From Lentzea aerocolonigenes (GTDB lineage Bacteria; Actinomycetota; Actinomycetes; Mycobacteriales; Pseudonocardiaceae): a stretch of 48,523 bases of DNA. Position numbers and translations under genes: made by a program. Under the pieces are notes generated by a model, which worked only from the letters and a program-made list of their open reading frames with translations, had not been told where the DNA came from and made no database searches. The DNA is taken from the NCBI RefSeq assembly GCF_000955955.1, contig NZ_JYJG01000145.1:1-48523 (forward strand), read 5' to 3'. Below, piece by piece: positions 11,501 to 18,451 of this stretch. Each line of letters opens with the position of its first letter. Within the stretch, counting starts at the first letter, position 1.

Positions 11501-11749
11501 GACGTCGACAAGGCGGCGACCGGTTGGGACGCCGATCTCTCGGTCGGCTTCGCCGGGCGGCGTGGCCGGGGGCCCACCATCGGACTCACCCGGTCCCTCG
11601 ACCCGTCCGGGTCCGGCGAGAAACCGATCCGGGCCATCGAGGTGGGCGTCTCCGCCGAGCTGCGCCTGCCGAAGGAACCCGCTGAACCCGGGTTCTCGTA
11701 CGAGGCCGGCTACGGCTACAGCCACGAGATCTGGCACTGCTGCAAGTAA
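2582..11749 (+). CDS. Giant secreted Rhs/YD-repeat protein, possible polymorphic toxin
   Basis: About 3,055 residues with GTG start at 2582 (GTG at 2579 is an alternative). That start follows GAGGTGGGGG and gives a basic N-region and hydrophobic signal peptide (LRAVALGLTVVLLSSIGADA). Order along the protein: DNRLRE-like beta domain (about 338-510); CARDB/FN3-like region; DUF6531-type Rhs N-cap (about 752, LSVARTYNSTDPRRDGLFGAGW); many YD repeats (GxxxxxxYDxxGR type, about 820-2560) interrupted by a LamG/concanavalin-like insertion (about 1008-1196); Rhs core (2559-2639, YDPFGR ... GARWYDPSTGAFQSRD ... NRYAYGAANPLKHVDPDG). The variable C-terminus (2640-3055) starts with a lysine-rich amphipathic repeat (VVNAGRKIVGKVVNGIKS) and ends in a beta-rich domain with a CC near the stop. 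I recognise no known toxin fold there, and no small immunity-like gene follows. Confidence 0.9.
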   Translation: MRRFSAVRVRRSKSLRAVALGLTVVLLSSIGADARLGGGGNGHQPVAAPQQRWGTAAGLPHLAGGSPNKSLPTTERGRHPRLAGVAEPANIASVEAGPSQARTGFDRAGSKEILGARDAFEKVYSNADGTETTELSATPVHYRGADGAWKPINTTVVPGVNGDWRNITNTVALQFAARADSPELVRVGVEGDHSIAYGLAGATSVRAKVQGSTVTYGGVRPGVDMRLDVQPGGVKETLVLQGKPADNTFTFPLRLSGLRAAVVNGEVVFADAAGTTRAVIPRGDLTDAAGVRSTAVGYELVDGALRVTADRDWLADPARKYPVELDPTVGPPLNSGAADGAMYVRGAESVPGTAQLQVGKVDGVSTASYVAFGSLVNSLKFETIYGAQLLVGSYFANSCRARAVTVHPVTQAWTPSGSYSFPGPGVGAALGSKSFAHGFVAEGQSTSACPPAAELIDLGSGGVDLVQGWVNGTTPNNGLSLRADVSDPLSGKRLTGTATDNPPRLYVTHSPYNATYALPKPVPDPPVLQNQDGKVKFTVTNRGAKEWTAGQYYLAYRVYNAKTGAAIGQQRSASLPGTIARGASVTVDATIKALPPGSYFVDFSMVGPGGVFFTDHLVTPLRLSLRVVDIPPVVQELYPPNGYRAPTLTPTLWGRALDIDAPPGSSLSFKFEVCEANSAGNPVNCFDSGYQSAQAWAPPAAKLAWAKSYLWRVFVKDAANEVTSSRSTVLTEVPQPEITSHLAGASKGADDQDFDGQSGNVTTAAVDASAATVGPDLSVARTYNSTDPRRDGLFGAGWTSRFDMRLVPDDDGSGNVVVTYADGQTVRYGRNPDGTYAPGRGRTAVLTAAAGAWTLDDRSGTLYSFSSSGRLTRITDNAGRALVLTYSNTDGKLAKAQVSTSQTNTAGRALRFTWTGAHVTAVTTDLNTVWKYTYTGDTLTSVCAPDNSCTRYTYGQGSHYRTAVLDDRPDSYWRLGEAQGTAAGSEMAVNLGKDAGTHVGVMLGSPGAVAGSAGTAAAFNGTSSRIDLPKGALKKSRDSAVELWFKASPTGTGGPLLGYQDKAFDSPPGRGVPILYVGTDGKLRGQFGATAIAPLASSGTVNDGRWHHAVLSQMGTTQTLYLDGVQAAQATGVTIDHSLLTFNQVGAATATGTWPEWGSAGKRFFTGTIDEVAVYAHPLGAAAVAAHHRYGSGSADQLTKITMPSGAQAAAATYDTVLDRVATYTDRDGGTWKIGAPLVFGDDTDLRRTVQVRDPANRPRLYEYDALSGLLLRAGLPLGLELRDEDRPGSAPPEPTPVEKCEKPDPADPSFCTVIPGDAGGPVFETQPTGGLAIRTYQYDQAGNLSVATNENGDSVALTYDGQGHAVSTRTCQSAGVCHTSYTTYPAAAPDPSDPRNDLPLETRDGRSASATDTTFRTSYTYSPNGNLTSKTTPDGNVVRSTYTVGAESAVGGGVVPAGLPLTSTDARGKVTRFSYYANGDLAKLTEPSGLVTSYTYDVLGRQVSETEVSDAFPAGLTTTLAYDAMSRLTNVTGSVTTNAVDGTRHQRRTVTTYDTDGNVTQVDDSDVLGGDGTRTVKTEYDESGRPTKVVDPEGNETTTGYDRHGNRTSTVDANGNRYDFAYTARNMIAEIRLRAYTGDTSGGLTDGYLVLHSYSYDFAGRQVSDTDAMGRRTEFQYTGNDLLRKAVLKNLHNPDGATRDYVLSDITYDGAGNPIKQISHNGATTVTSTYDRLGNLLTSTEDPDGLARSTTHTYDATGNVTRTSRNGRASNVPWAISPDPEVVDLAYDDSGNVIRQTTSTGDTTLVTTSAYDQRGNLVADTDPRGNATGADPAAYTTNYTYDEFGRQTVVTGAPVKAENGGAAQTVRPVVTTGYNTFGEPVAVKDETGSIVRTAYDRLGRAVSQTKPAYTPPGASTPITPVTRTKYDGLGNVLEITDPLGNAQRFGYDQLNRQVTLDKPLANNGERAIWRSTYTRTGQRLATTDPLGGRSEATYDDLDRAVTHTKVERFPRLDNLITRLTYDDRGAVTATTEPSGAVSRNAFDTLGQLIRETDASGVVTQYGYDKSGRPVRESDAAGRTSQTSYDRIGRVAATSDLRPDGTTARMERLSYDLAGNPASTVDAKGVVTTFEFDAANRLVTQTEPVAAGSSITTSFGYDAADRRTRYTDGRGNPTHFTYNVLGLPESVIEPPTPAHSAAADRTWTAVYDAAGAQVRTIIPGGVSTTTVYDAAGRVTQRSGTGAAVPTATQNRTYDAMDRLTSAGGNTFSYNDRGQPLTARGPAGSADFSYDADGNLTSRTDAAGTATFTYSNGRLSTMTDGLTRVTEFLGYDLTGRRANIGYGDGRVRTFTYDDLGRPDTDVLRNSSGQSVAAIDYGYDDNDNLTSKTTSGFAGSGSNTYGYDLAGRLTSWTAAGGTVSYGWDASGNRVSAGTTTSVYDARNRLVSSGGVDYAYSARGTLNSAGTRTYGFDAFDHKLADGSLTYTYDDLDRLVSRGSTKFSYAGLAANPVAAGAEKFARDPDGDPLAVGDSLVVADEHGDVVGGFGAADALAALPDSTTYDPFGRTTASQGDDGSLGYQGDWTDPDSGAVSMGARWYDPSTGAFQSRDQVTYAGGDSALANRYAYGAANPLKHVDPDGNWPCVSWKCLKNKANEVVNDVKQGVSNVFNTGKKIVRKVVNAGRKIVGKVVNGIKSVVKKVGNAIKKGINEFRQFARDPGGYVKQKAKQFWGYAKKKTKQMSEALRKAKAAAEQKARAIAKKIADRKITKTALAAIEKTVKSVVLKTNTPVNAITWLGGQLVRGTASVLKMPNVPAMNLVNDKASDDYGKSFLERLLDRMGEDFPEAVKGSADALEWVAEQLADPFVDRGMCENWFHCGWEGGWQIGTRLTGTSGISSLIGAKKGGSGAPDYVTVDIGEILPFPAGGRNKGSGLSGSLTLTRNGQLSVGGSQTVGTPGAGVGASYGWFLKENMTGADVDKAATGWDADLSVGFAGRRGRGPTIGLTRSLDPSGSGEKPIRAIEVGVSAELRLPKEPAEPGFSYEAGYGYSHEIWHCCK

Positions 11750-11792
11750 GCCCGTGGTATTTCAGTCCACTTTGGTCAGTGAAAGGTATCCG

Positions 11793-14009
11793 ATGCTCAG
11801 ATCCAGACTGGCGACCGCGGCGGTCGCCCTGATCGCCACAGCGGCCACCCTCGTGGTCCCGCAGGCGGCACGAGCCGACGCGGCCGGCAAGGGCGGCGAC
11901 TACGTCCCGTTCACCTCCTCGAAGATCGTCCTCGACTCCCGCAACGGCGTCGGCACGCCGGTCGGCGTCAAGGGCGCGGGGAGCGTGACGACCTTCCAAG
12001 TCCTCGGTGTGAACGGGATTCCGGCGTCCGGGGTGAGCGGTCTCGTGCTCCGGGTCGGGGCGTTCACGCCGTCGGCGCAGACCTACTTCAAGGTCTACCC
12101 CAACGGCAGCCCTCGGCCCGGCACGGCGGCGCTCAACCTCCCGCAGGGCCAGTCGATCTCCAACTTCTCCTTCGTCCAGCCGGGCGCGAACGGCAAGCTG
12201 GACCTCTACAACAGCGCGGGCACCACGCACGTTTTCGTTGAGGTGCAAGGCTATTTCACCTCCGCGCCGAGCGGGACGTCCGGCGGTCTGGTGCCGGTGA
12301 CCCAGGTACGGGCGGTCGACACGACCAGGGGCACGGGCACCGACAAGGTCAAGATCCGCGCCAAGAGCACCCGCACGGTCACGCTCACCGCCGGTGGTGT
12401 GCCCGCGGACGCGACCGCGATCAACGCCCACGTCACCGTGCCCGCCACCACGGAGGCCGGTTACCTCTCGGCCACGCCGGTCGGCAGGGCGACGGGTGTC
12501 GTCATCGCCAACTACGGCAAGAACATGCACTCCTCGTCCGGCGCGGTGATCCAGCTGGGCACCAACGGCCAGGTCACCTTCACCAACGGCGGCACGGCGG
12601 ACATCGACCTGGTCGTCGACACGATGGCCTACTTCACGAAGGCGCCGAACGTCGGCGCCGGGTTCCGGCCGCTGGTGAACCGCGTGTTCGGCCAGCTGGT
12701 GCCCAAGGACGGCACGGTCGACGTGGTCGTCGGCGGGACCAGCGGAATGCCGACGAAGGGGGTCGCCGGTGTCGCGCTGAGCTTCGAGGCGTCCGGTACC
12801 GCGCACGCCACCCTGAGCGCGTGGCCGCTCGGCACCACCCAGCCCGGCATCGCGCTCACCCAGCACCAGCCGGGCACGCACCAGCGGTCCTCGGCGATCA
12901 TCAAACCCGGTGTCGACGGCAAGATCCGCATCTCGAACAACAGCGACTCCGCGACGTTCGTCTACGTCGACGTGGAGGGCTGGTTCGCCGAACCGCTGCC
13001 GGTCCTCCCGGTCGCGCAGAACACGCCGATCAGCGTCGCCCAGGCGGCTCCGGTCGCGGGGCAGGGCGCGGGCACCGTCGAGTACGCGTACGTCGACAAC
13101 ATCGGCCGGGTCGTGATCGGTCATCAGACCCAGCTGGACAACTTCTGCTGCGTCCAGTTCACGCCGATCTCCGGCAACGAGGCCTTCACCGGCCAGCCGT
13201 CGCTCGTCGCGCGTCCGGACGGAACTGTCCAGGTGTCCGCGCAGTACGCCGACGGCGGCGATGTCTGGACGAGTGCGCAGACCGCACCGAAGGCCAGCAG
13301 CTGGACGTCGTTCACGGACATCGGCGGCTCACCGGCCGCCCCTCCGGCGACCGTTCAGCTCGGCACCGGCGTCACGACCCAGTTCGGCGTCGACGCGGAC
13401 GGGAAGCTGTGGACCTACGCGCAGACCGGCGCGGTTCCGTTCTGGCGTGGCCTCGGCGGCACCGGGCTCACCGGAACCCCGGTGCTGACAACGGTTCGCG
13501 ACGGCGTTCAGCTGTTCCTGCGCACCACGACCGGCACCATCACCACGGCGACCTACCGCACCGACGGGTCCCTGTCGGCCTGGACCGACCTCGGCGGCGA
13601 CGGGACGGGTGCACCGGCGGTCGTGCTCTACCCCGGCTACCGGTTGCGGGTCTTCGCCCGCGCCGCGGACGGCACGATCGTGACCAAGCTGCAGGACACG
13701 ACGGGCACCTTCCCCCAGACGTGGGACACGCTGGGGACCTTCGTCTCGCCGGGAAACCCGGCGGCGATGATCGACCCGGTGAGCGGCCTGACGGTCGTGA
13801 TCGCCCGTGCCGGCGACGGGATCATCCACAAGGCGGTGGAAACCGGGCAGGGCAGCGGCGTGTTCAAGGACTGGACCTTCGCACAGGTGGACCAGCCGGC
13901 ACCGGCCGCCGCGACCGACCCGACGTTCGCGACGATCAACAACGGCAGCGGGCAGACGACGTTCTTCGTCTACCGCACCGTCAACGGGACGCCGATCTTC
14001 GCCGTCTGA
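11793..14009 (+). CDS. Secreted beta-repeat protein with C-terminal beta-propeller
   Basis: A 738-residue exported protein. The ATG at 11793 follows GAAAGG and opens a clear signal peptide (LATAAVALIATAATLVVPQAARADA). Residues of about 36-156, 167-284 and 291-402 are three copies of an actinobacterial extracellular beta-sandwich repeat, recognised by a leading LDSRNG/VDTTRG motif, a GVPA-type centre and a terminal DVxGYF/YFT motif. From about 427 to the end, repeats with a W..LGG rhythm (WTSFTDIGG, FWRGLGGTG, AWTDLGGDG) suggest a PLL/tectonin-like beta-propeller that may bind carbohydrate. It starts 43 bp after the Rhs gene in the same orientation, so co-expression and a cell-surface role with the Rhs protein are plausible. 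No catalytic motif is visible. Confidence 0.8.
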   Translation: MLRSRLATAAVALIATAATLVVPQAARADAAGKGGDYVPFTSSKIVLDSRNGVGTPVGVKGAGSVTTFQVLGVNGIPASGVSGLVLRVGAFTPSAQTYFKVYPNGSPRPGTAALNLPQGQSISNFSFVQPGANGKLDLYNSAGTTHVFVEVQGYFTSAPSGTSGGLVPVTQVRAVDTTRGTGTDKVKIRAKSTRTVTLTAGGVPADATAINAHVTVPATTEAGYLSATPVGRATGVVIANYGKNMHSSSGAVIQLGTNGQVTFTNGGTADIDLVVDTMAYFTKAPNVGAGFRPLVNRVFGQLVPKDGTVDVVVGGTSGMPTKGVAGVALSFEASGTAHATLSAWPLGTTQPGIALTQHQPGTHQRSSAIIKPGVDGKIRISNNSDSATFVYVDVEGWFAEPLPVLPVAQNTPISVAQAAPVAGQGAGTVEYAYVDNIGRVVIGHQTQLDNFCCVQFTPISGNEAFTGQPSLVARPDGTVQVSAQYADGGDVWTSAQTAPKASSWTSFTDIGGSPAAPPATVQLGTGVTTQFGVDADGKLWTYAQTGAVPFWRGLGGTGLTGTPVLTTVRDGVQLFLRTTTGTITTATYRTDGSLSAWTDLGGDGTGAPAVVLYPGYRLRVFARAADGTIVTKLQDTTGTFPQTWDTLGTFVSPGNPAAMIDPVSGLTVVIARAGDGIIHKAVETGQGSGVFKDWTFAQVDQPAPAAATDPTFATINNGSGQTTFFVYRTVNGTPIFAV

Positions 14010-14050
14010 CGGGACGTTCTCGAAATCCCGATCATCACAACGATTTCAGC

Positions 14051-14079
14051 GGCCGCTGCTCCCGCCGGGAGCAGCGGCC
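14051..14079 (+). terminator. Strong hairpin terminator after the Rhs/propeller genes
   Basis: A perfect 13-bp stem, GGCCGCTGCTCCC / GGGAGCAGCGGCC, with a GCC loop begins 41 bp after the propeller gene stop. There is no long U-tract after it, which is usual for actinobacterial terminators. It marks the end of the Rhs-propeller transcription unit. Confidence 0.75.
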
Positions 14080-14356
14080 TTCGGCATGAATGCCCGCAGG
14101 GTTTAGGTCGAACGGGTGGATCCAGCCGCACGGGTCCCCCACGCCGGACCGGATAAGTGCAGGCCCACAACCCAGCCGCTACTGCGCCACAAGTCGGCTG
14201 GCGGAGGGCGGAGTACGGCTTGCTGAACTGGTGGTCGAGGTCTTCTGCGAGCCGCCGGGCCATCTCACGCAGAGCAGCGATGTCACCTGTCGGATCGGGC
14301 CTCCACGTGCGCGGAGGTGGAGGCAGGACCGGTCGCGCCGCGAGCACCAGCCATCC

Positions 14357-14596
14357 TCATTTGTCCAGGTCGATCTCCGGCCCCAACCCATCGACCAGTG
14401 CGATCAGGGCAGCCCGCTCGTCAGCTCGCCGAGAGAAACGGTCCCGGTAAGCGCGCTCCAGGTCGTTCTCCGACATCCAGTTCGTGTGCGGCCCGTACCG
14501 GTAGGGCACACCTTCGGTCTCATCGCGATCGATCGTGAGACGTTCGAACGCACGCCCAAACCCAGTCTCGGCTGGCTTGGAGGCGTCGCCAGGCAC
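14357..14596 (-). CDS. Small hypothetical protein or C-terminal fragment
   Basis: A 79-codon minus-strand frame whose second half (GPHTNWMSENDLERAYRDRF, then SRRADERAALIALVDGLGP) has coding-like composition and an acidic/basic helical pattern. I do not recognise the family. It sits among decayed genes and may be the 3' end of a truncated gene. The start is uncertain; ATG codons at 14596 and internally before SENDLER are both possible. Confidence 0.3.
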   Translation of the reverse strand: MPGDASKPAETGFGRAFERLTIDRDETEGVPYRYGPHTNWMSENDLERAYRDRFSRRADERAALIALVDGLGPEIDLDK

Positions 14597-14619
14597 AACG
14601 CCCTACCGCAAGAGACTCA

Positions 14620-14960
14620 CTGATCCTCAGCACGCGCTTTCGGGTCGGCCGGGCGGAGACCGTCAGCGCGGTGGCGAGCGAGGAGTAGTACCCAACGAGC
14701 CAGACGAGCACTGCCAGGCCGGCCACGCCAAGGCACCCGACGGCGTACTCGTACGCGTCGTCGTCCAGGGATCCGTCGGCCAGCAACCTCCGGGTTGTGA
14801 TCACCGCGCACTGTTCGGCATCGGCGAGTTCGCGAGGGATCCGGTCGGCGAGCAACTCGTCGAGCTGTTCGCGGGTCAGGCCGGCCGCCAGCGCCGGTGT
14901 GGTGTGAGAGGTCCATTCGAAACCGGCGCGGCGGGGCACCGCGACGGTGAGGATGGCTCG
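14620..14960 (-). pseudogene. Decayed carboxymuconolactone decarboxylase-family gene
   Basis: The minus strand encodes FEWTSHTTPALAAGLTREQL, then ADAEQCAVITTRRLLADGSL and LGVAGLAVLVWLVGYYSSLA. This follows the CMD/AhpD-like pattern (EW..H...A...GL...Q...; ...LVGYY). Upstream the homologous N-terminal half is out of frame (RAILTVAVPRRAGFEW joins poorly to preceding codons), and downstream the frame runs into unrelated sequence. CMD proteins act as decarboxylases or peroxidase-like enzymes. It forms part of a decayed catabolic cluster with the hydrolase relic next to it. Confidence 0.65.
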
Positions 14961-15208
14961 TCGAAATACCAGGCGTAGACGCCGCCGATGGGTAACAGTC
15001 GCCGTCCGTCCGACCGCCGCTGAGAGATGATCTGTTCTCTCAACGGGGTCGTGCTGGCATGGCCAGAGGAGCGAGGCCGAATCCTCGCAAGTGAGATCAG
15101 CACGAGGCAAGAGTTTCTGGGTAGCTGTGGCTGACCGGGACATGCGGGGCTATGCACTACAGAGGTGTTCACGTCTGTGGGAGATCAACGGGCTGGAACT
15201 CGCCGGCA

Positions 15209-16184
15209 CTAGCGTGACCGTGTCAGTGCGCACGATCGACTGCCTCGTGGCCTGCCCGGCTTGAACCCCCCGCCGGTTCCTCGGACCCAACGGGGAGAGG
15301 CACGCAGCTTGGTGACGCCCGCCTGCCACATGCGGTTGGCGTACGCGACGTCCTCGTCCCGGAACGTTTCGGCCGACCCTACGTCGACGAATGTGGAGGG
15401 CAGGCCGGAGAGGTTTGCGGCGCGCGAAGGCGCGGCGTACGAAGACACGTCCGGTCCTCCACGAATGCCGTCGCCGAGGGGCGCGTGCCACCCGGTTTTG
15501 TTCGAGGAGCTGTCCCAGATGCCGAGGCCGCGCGTCTGCTGAGCGGAGGGCGAGTCGTTGCGGTCGTGGAGCATCGGTGACAGGAGCAGCTGGGCCAGGA
15601 TGGCCAGGCCGTTGCGGTCGCGTGCCATCAGGGTGACAGCCGCCACGAGGCCGCCGCCGGCGCTAGCACCCGCCGATGACGATGCGCCCGCGGTCGATGT
15701 TGAGCTCGTGGGCGTGATCCGACATCCACACCAGGCCCGCGTAGCAGTCCTCGACGGACCCGGAATGGGGTGTCTCGGGTGCGAGCCGGTACTCGACCGA
15801 GACCACGGCCATGCCCATCGGTTCGGCCAGGTTCAGCATCTCGACCAGGCCGAACCGGTTGTCCACGACGATCAGCCTCCGTGGACGTGGTAGATGGCCG
15901 GGGTCGGGGTCGCTGCGTCCTTCGGGAGGCAGATCAGCAGCGAGATGTCCGGTTCCCCGCCCGGCCCTGGCACCGCTCGCTCCTGCACGCTGTAGGCGCC
16001 ACCGCGCGAGAGGATCTCGTCGGTCGGGGTCTCTACTTGGGGGGACGGGCTCGCGCATCTCGACGATGTTGTCCGAACGGTACGCGTCGGGAGGGCGCAG
16101 GCCGGTCAGCATCGCAACGACAGGAGCGAGCTTCGGATCGAAGGGTGGTGGCGGTCCGACCGGCTGGGTGGGGGACCGGTCCAT
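15209..16184 (-). pseudogene. Alpha/beta hydrolase (HSL/acetyl-esterase type), multiply frameshifted
   Basis: Joined across frames, the minus strand spells a hormone-sensitive-lipase-type esterase: MDRSPTQPVGPPPPFDPKLA; PTDEILSRGGAYSVQERAVP; a YHVHGG oxyanion-hole region; MGMAVVSVEYRLAPETPHSG; RIVIGG; AGGGLVAAVTLMARDRNG; LSGLPSTFVDVGSAE. At least three frame changes are needed: near 16030, near 15880, and exactly at the nucleophile motif near 15665, where GDSAGG is disrupted to GGC, a shift, then SAGG. The C-terminal catalytic histidine region is missing. The gene is dead as an esterase unless the sequence is faulty; three separate shifts argue against error. Confidence 0.8.
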
Positions 16185-16388
16185 GACTTGGGCAGTCGTG
16201 TGTACTCCTTGCGGCAAGAGAACGGATGTCTGCCTGCCTCAGGTCATAGGTGATCGATATGTGTCAGGTGGTGGATGCGGTCCGCCAACTGGCAGGCCGA
16301 GCTGAGCGGTCGAGTTCTGCTTGCGCAGGAGGGGTTCGGCAGCCGGATCGAATTGTTGGCGAGTGGCTGCTGGGAACCGCCTTCTGGC

Positions 16389-17177
16389 TCAGACGGTCGG
16401 AACAGTCCCGCCGTCGATCACGTATTCGGCGCCCACGATCGCCGAGGCGCGGTCCGACACCAGGAACCCGACGAGGTCCGCGATTTCCTCGGTGTTCGCG
16501 AATCGCCCCAGAGGTACTCCTCCAAGGGAGTCGTAGATGGTCTGCTTGGCTGCTTCACGTGTGAGTCCGTTGCCTTCGGCGATCCGGTCCACGAATCGTT
16601 CGTAGGATTCGGTCTCGATCCCGCCGGGGCTGATCGCGTTGACCCGCACGCCGCGCGGCGCGAGCTCGTTGGCAAGCCCCTTGCTGTACGTGCGCAGAGC
16701 AGCCTTCCCTGCCGCGTACGCCAGGGACGCGTCGTACTGGGGCAGTTCACGCTGGATCGAGGTGAAGTGCAGCACCACGCCCGTCCCGGACTCGATCATC
16801 GCCGGGAGAAGAGCTCGATCGAGCCGCACCGCTCCCAGGAAGTTGAGGTTCAGCTCGGTGAGCCACTGGTTATCGGAGATGACCGCGAATCCACCGGCCG
16901 GCGTCGACGCACCTCCGACGACGTGCACCAAGATGTCGAGTGCGCCGCCGGCCTCGGCGATTCGAGCGGCCACGGCATCGGTGCCCTCGATCGTCGTCAC
17001 GTCCGCTTCGATGAACCGGTCGGGGTGCTCGTACCCGTCGGGCATCGTTCGCGCCGTCACGTACACGTCGGCGCCCATCTCTCGCAGCCTCTCCGCGACG
17101 GCCTTGCCCGAGCCCTTCGAACCACCCGTGACCAGAGCCCGGCGACCGTCGAGACGATCGCGATCCGAACTAGACAT
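16389..17177 (-). CDS. Short-chain dehydrogenase/reductase
   Basis: A 262-residue classical SDR that should reduce or oxidise a carbonyl/alcohol with NAD(P)H. Visible motifs are the nucleotide-binding [15 protein letters not shown] (residues 17-31), the acidic EADVTT, an NHNAG-equivalent region ([12 protein letters not shown]), the catalytic serine in FTSIQ, the catalytic YAAGK, and [12 protein letters not shown]. An AGAGGAGAG ribosome-binding site lies just before the ATG. It is the second gene after the SnoaL-like gene (38 bp gap), and the pair is divergent from a MerR regulator, suggesting inducible detoxification or a catabolic step. Substrate unknown. Confidence 0.92.
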   Translation of the reverse strand: MSSSDRDRLDGRRALVTGGSKGSGKAVAERLREMGADVYVTARTMPDGYEHPDRFIEADVTTIEGTDAVAARIAEAGGALDILVHVVGGASTPAGGFAVISDNQWLTELNLNFLGAVRLDRALLPAMIESGTGVVLHFTSIQRELPQYDASLAYAAGKAALRTYSKGLANELAPRGVRVNAISPGGIETESYERFVDRIAEGNGLTREAAKQTIYDSLGGVPLGRFANTEEIADLVGFLVSDRASAIVGAEYVIDGGTVPTV

Positions 17178-17215
17178 TTCTCTCTCCTCTGAGGATCGGC
17201 GTAACGCGGATTCGG

Positions 17216-17578
17216 TCAGGCTGCGTGGTTGGTGATGACGAGTTCGGCGACGAGGCCATCCCGCAACGCGAACCGGTAGTCGAGTTCGGCGACGCCACCC
17301 GGAAAGGTGCCCTCGAGCCGCACGGTCACCACCCAGTGGGCGTCATCGACGCGGCGAGCGCCGATCTGTTCGGTCGTGTACTCGAACTCGGAGCCGGCGT
17401 CCCGCAGGAACGCGTGGACCTCCTCTCGGCCGCGGAAGGTCTCGCCCTGGTCGACGACCACCGCGTCCTCGCTGAGGAACGACGAGGCGGTGTCGGCGTC
17501 GTGGACGACGTGGGCGGCGAAGAACTCGCGGACGGTGGTCGGGAGCAGATCGGACGGAAGATCGATGTGCTGTGTCAT
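17216..17578 (-). CDS. SnoaL-like / NTF2-fold protein
   Basis: A 120-residue protein of the small alpha+beta-barrel NTF2 superfamily. It shows the N-terminal helix ([20 protein letters not shown]), the [23 protein letters not shown] segment and the long beta-strand end ([20 protein letters not shown]). Members bind small hydrophobic ligands and can be isomerases, cyclases or simple carriers; no specific catalytic set can be assigned. The ATG at 17578 ([10 protein letters not shown]) is chosen over an in-frame start at 17599, which would intrude on the divergent promoter region. It is the first gene of a two-gene unit with the SDR. Confidence 0.82.
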   Translation of the reverse strand: MTQHIDLPSDLLPTTVREFFAAHVVHDADTASSFLSEDAVVVDQGETFRGREEVHAFLRDAGSEFEYTTEQIGARRVDDAHWVVTVRLEGTFPGGVAELDYRFALRDGLVAELVITNHAA

Positions 17579-17619
17579 GAGCCCACCGTGCGACCTCACG
17601 GCGTGGGAGGGTCAAGCCG

Positions 17620-17650
17620 TGGACTCTCCCCCTGGGAGAGAGTCCAGAAT
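17620..17650 (+). promoter_or_regulatory. MerR-type promoter with dyad in a 19-bp spacer
   Basis: The arms GGACTCTC (17621-17628) and GAGAGTCC (17638-17645) form a 9-bp-spaced dyad. It lies between a -35-like TGGACT (17620-17625) and a -10-like CAGAAT (17645-17650), giving the 19-bp spacer diagnostic of MerR-family targets. Transcription would start at about the GTG at 17657, so the mRNA would be leaderless. The divergent SnoaL-SDR unit may use the same operator. Confidence 0.6.
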
Positions 17651-17656
17651 GTGGGG

Positions 17657-18451
17657 GTGCTGACCATCGGGGAGTTTTCGCGGCTGACCCACTTGAGCGT
17701 GCGGACACTGCGTCGGTATCACGAGGCGGCCCTGCTGGAACCCGTCGTGGTGGACGAGATCACCGGTTACCGCTACTACGGCGTTGACCAGATCCCGACC
17801 GCGCAGGTCATCCACCGGCTCCGAGAACTCGACGTCCCTCTGAGCGACGTGCAGCGAATCCTGCGGACTCCCGACCCCGGTGTCCGGGCGGCCCTGGTCG
17901 CGGACCACCTGCAACGCCTCGAGGACGTGCTCGACCGCACCCGGGCCGCAGTCGTGTCGCTGCGGCGCCTGCTCCGGCCCGACCCCGCGCCGATCGCCGT
18001 CGAGCTGCGTGCGCAGTCCGCCCGGACGGTCGCGGCGGTGGAGGCCGTAGTTGAGCATCGAGACGTCTCGACCTGGTACGCAGGCGCGATGGCCGAGTTG
18101 GAGGCGGCCATCGGCGCCGCCGCGACTGGACCGCCGGGCGGCTGCTACGACAACGCCCTTTTCGAACAGGAGCGCGGTCACGCGCTCGTCTACCTGCCGA
18201 CCGATGCGCCACCTCGCACCGGACGCGTGCACCCCGCGACTCTTCCGGCTGCGGAACTGGCCGTCACCACTCATGTCGGCGAGCACGACGGCGTCGAGGT
18301 CACGTACGGCGCACTCGGGACCTGGGTGGTGGAGAACGCGATGTCGGTGGCCGGGCCGGTGCGGGAGGTCTATGTCGTCGGCCCTCGTGACACAAGCGAT
18401 CCCGCGGCGTGGCGCACCGAGATCGGCTGGCCGGTCTTTCGCGTCACCTGA
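17657..18451 (+). CDS. MerR family regulator with GyrI-like/effector-binding C-terminus
   Basis: A 264-residue regulator. The N-terminal MerR winged helix is complete (LTIGEFSRLTHLSVRTLRRYHEAALL, then YRYYGVDQIPTAQVIHRLRELDVPL). A linker coiled coil follows (LQRLEDVLDRTRAAVVSLRRLL, about residues 95-115) and a C-terminal domain of about 140 residues resembles the GyrI/BmrR multidrug-binding fold. It probably senses a small hydrophobic molecule. The GTG at 17657 was chosen because the HTH begins immediately after it; the alternative GTG at 17651 adds two residues. No ribosome-binding site fits, in keeping with a leaderless transcript. It most likely controls itself and the divergent SnoaL-SDR genes. 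Confidence 0.88.
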   Translation: MLTIGEFSRLTHLSVRTLRRYHEAALLEPVVVDEITGYRYYGVDQIPTAQVIHRLRELDVPLSDVQRILRTPDPGVRAALVADHLQRLEDVLDRTRAAVVSLRRLLRPDPAPIAVELRAQSARTVAAVEAVVEHRDVSTWYAGAMAELEAAIGAAATGPPGGCYDNALFEQERGHALVYLPTDAPPRTGRVHPATLPAAELAVTTHVGEHDGVEVTYGALGTWVVENAMSVAGPVREVYVVGPRDTSDPAAWRTEIGWPVFRVT

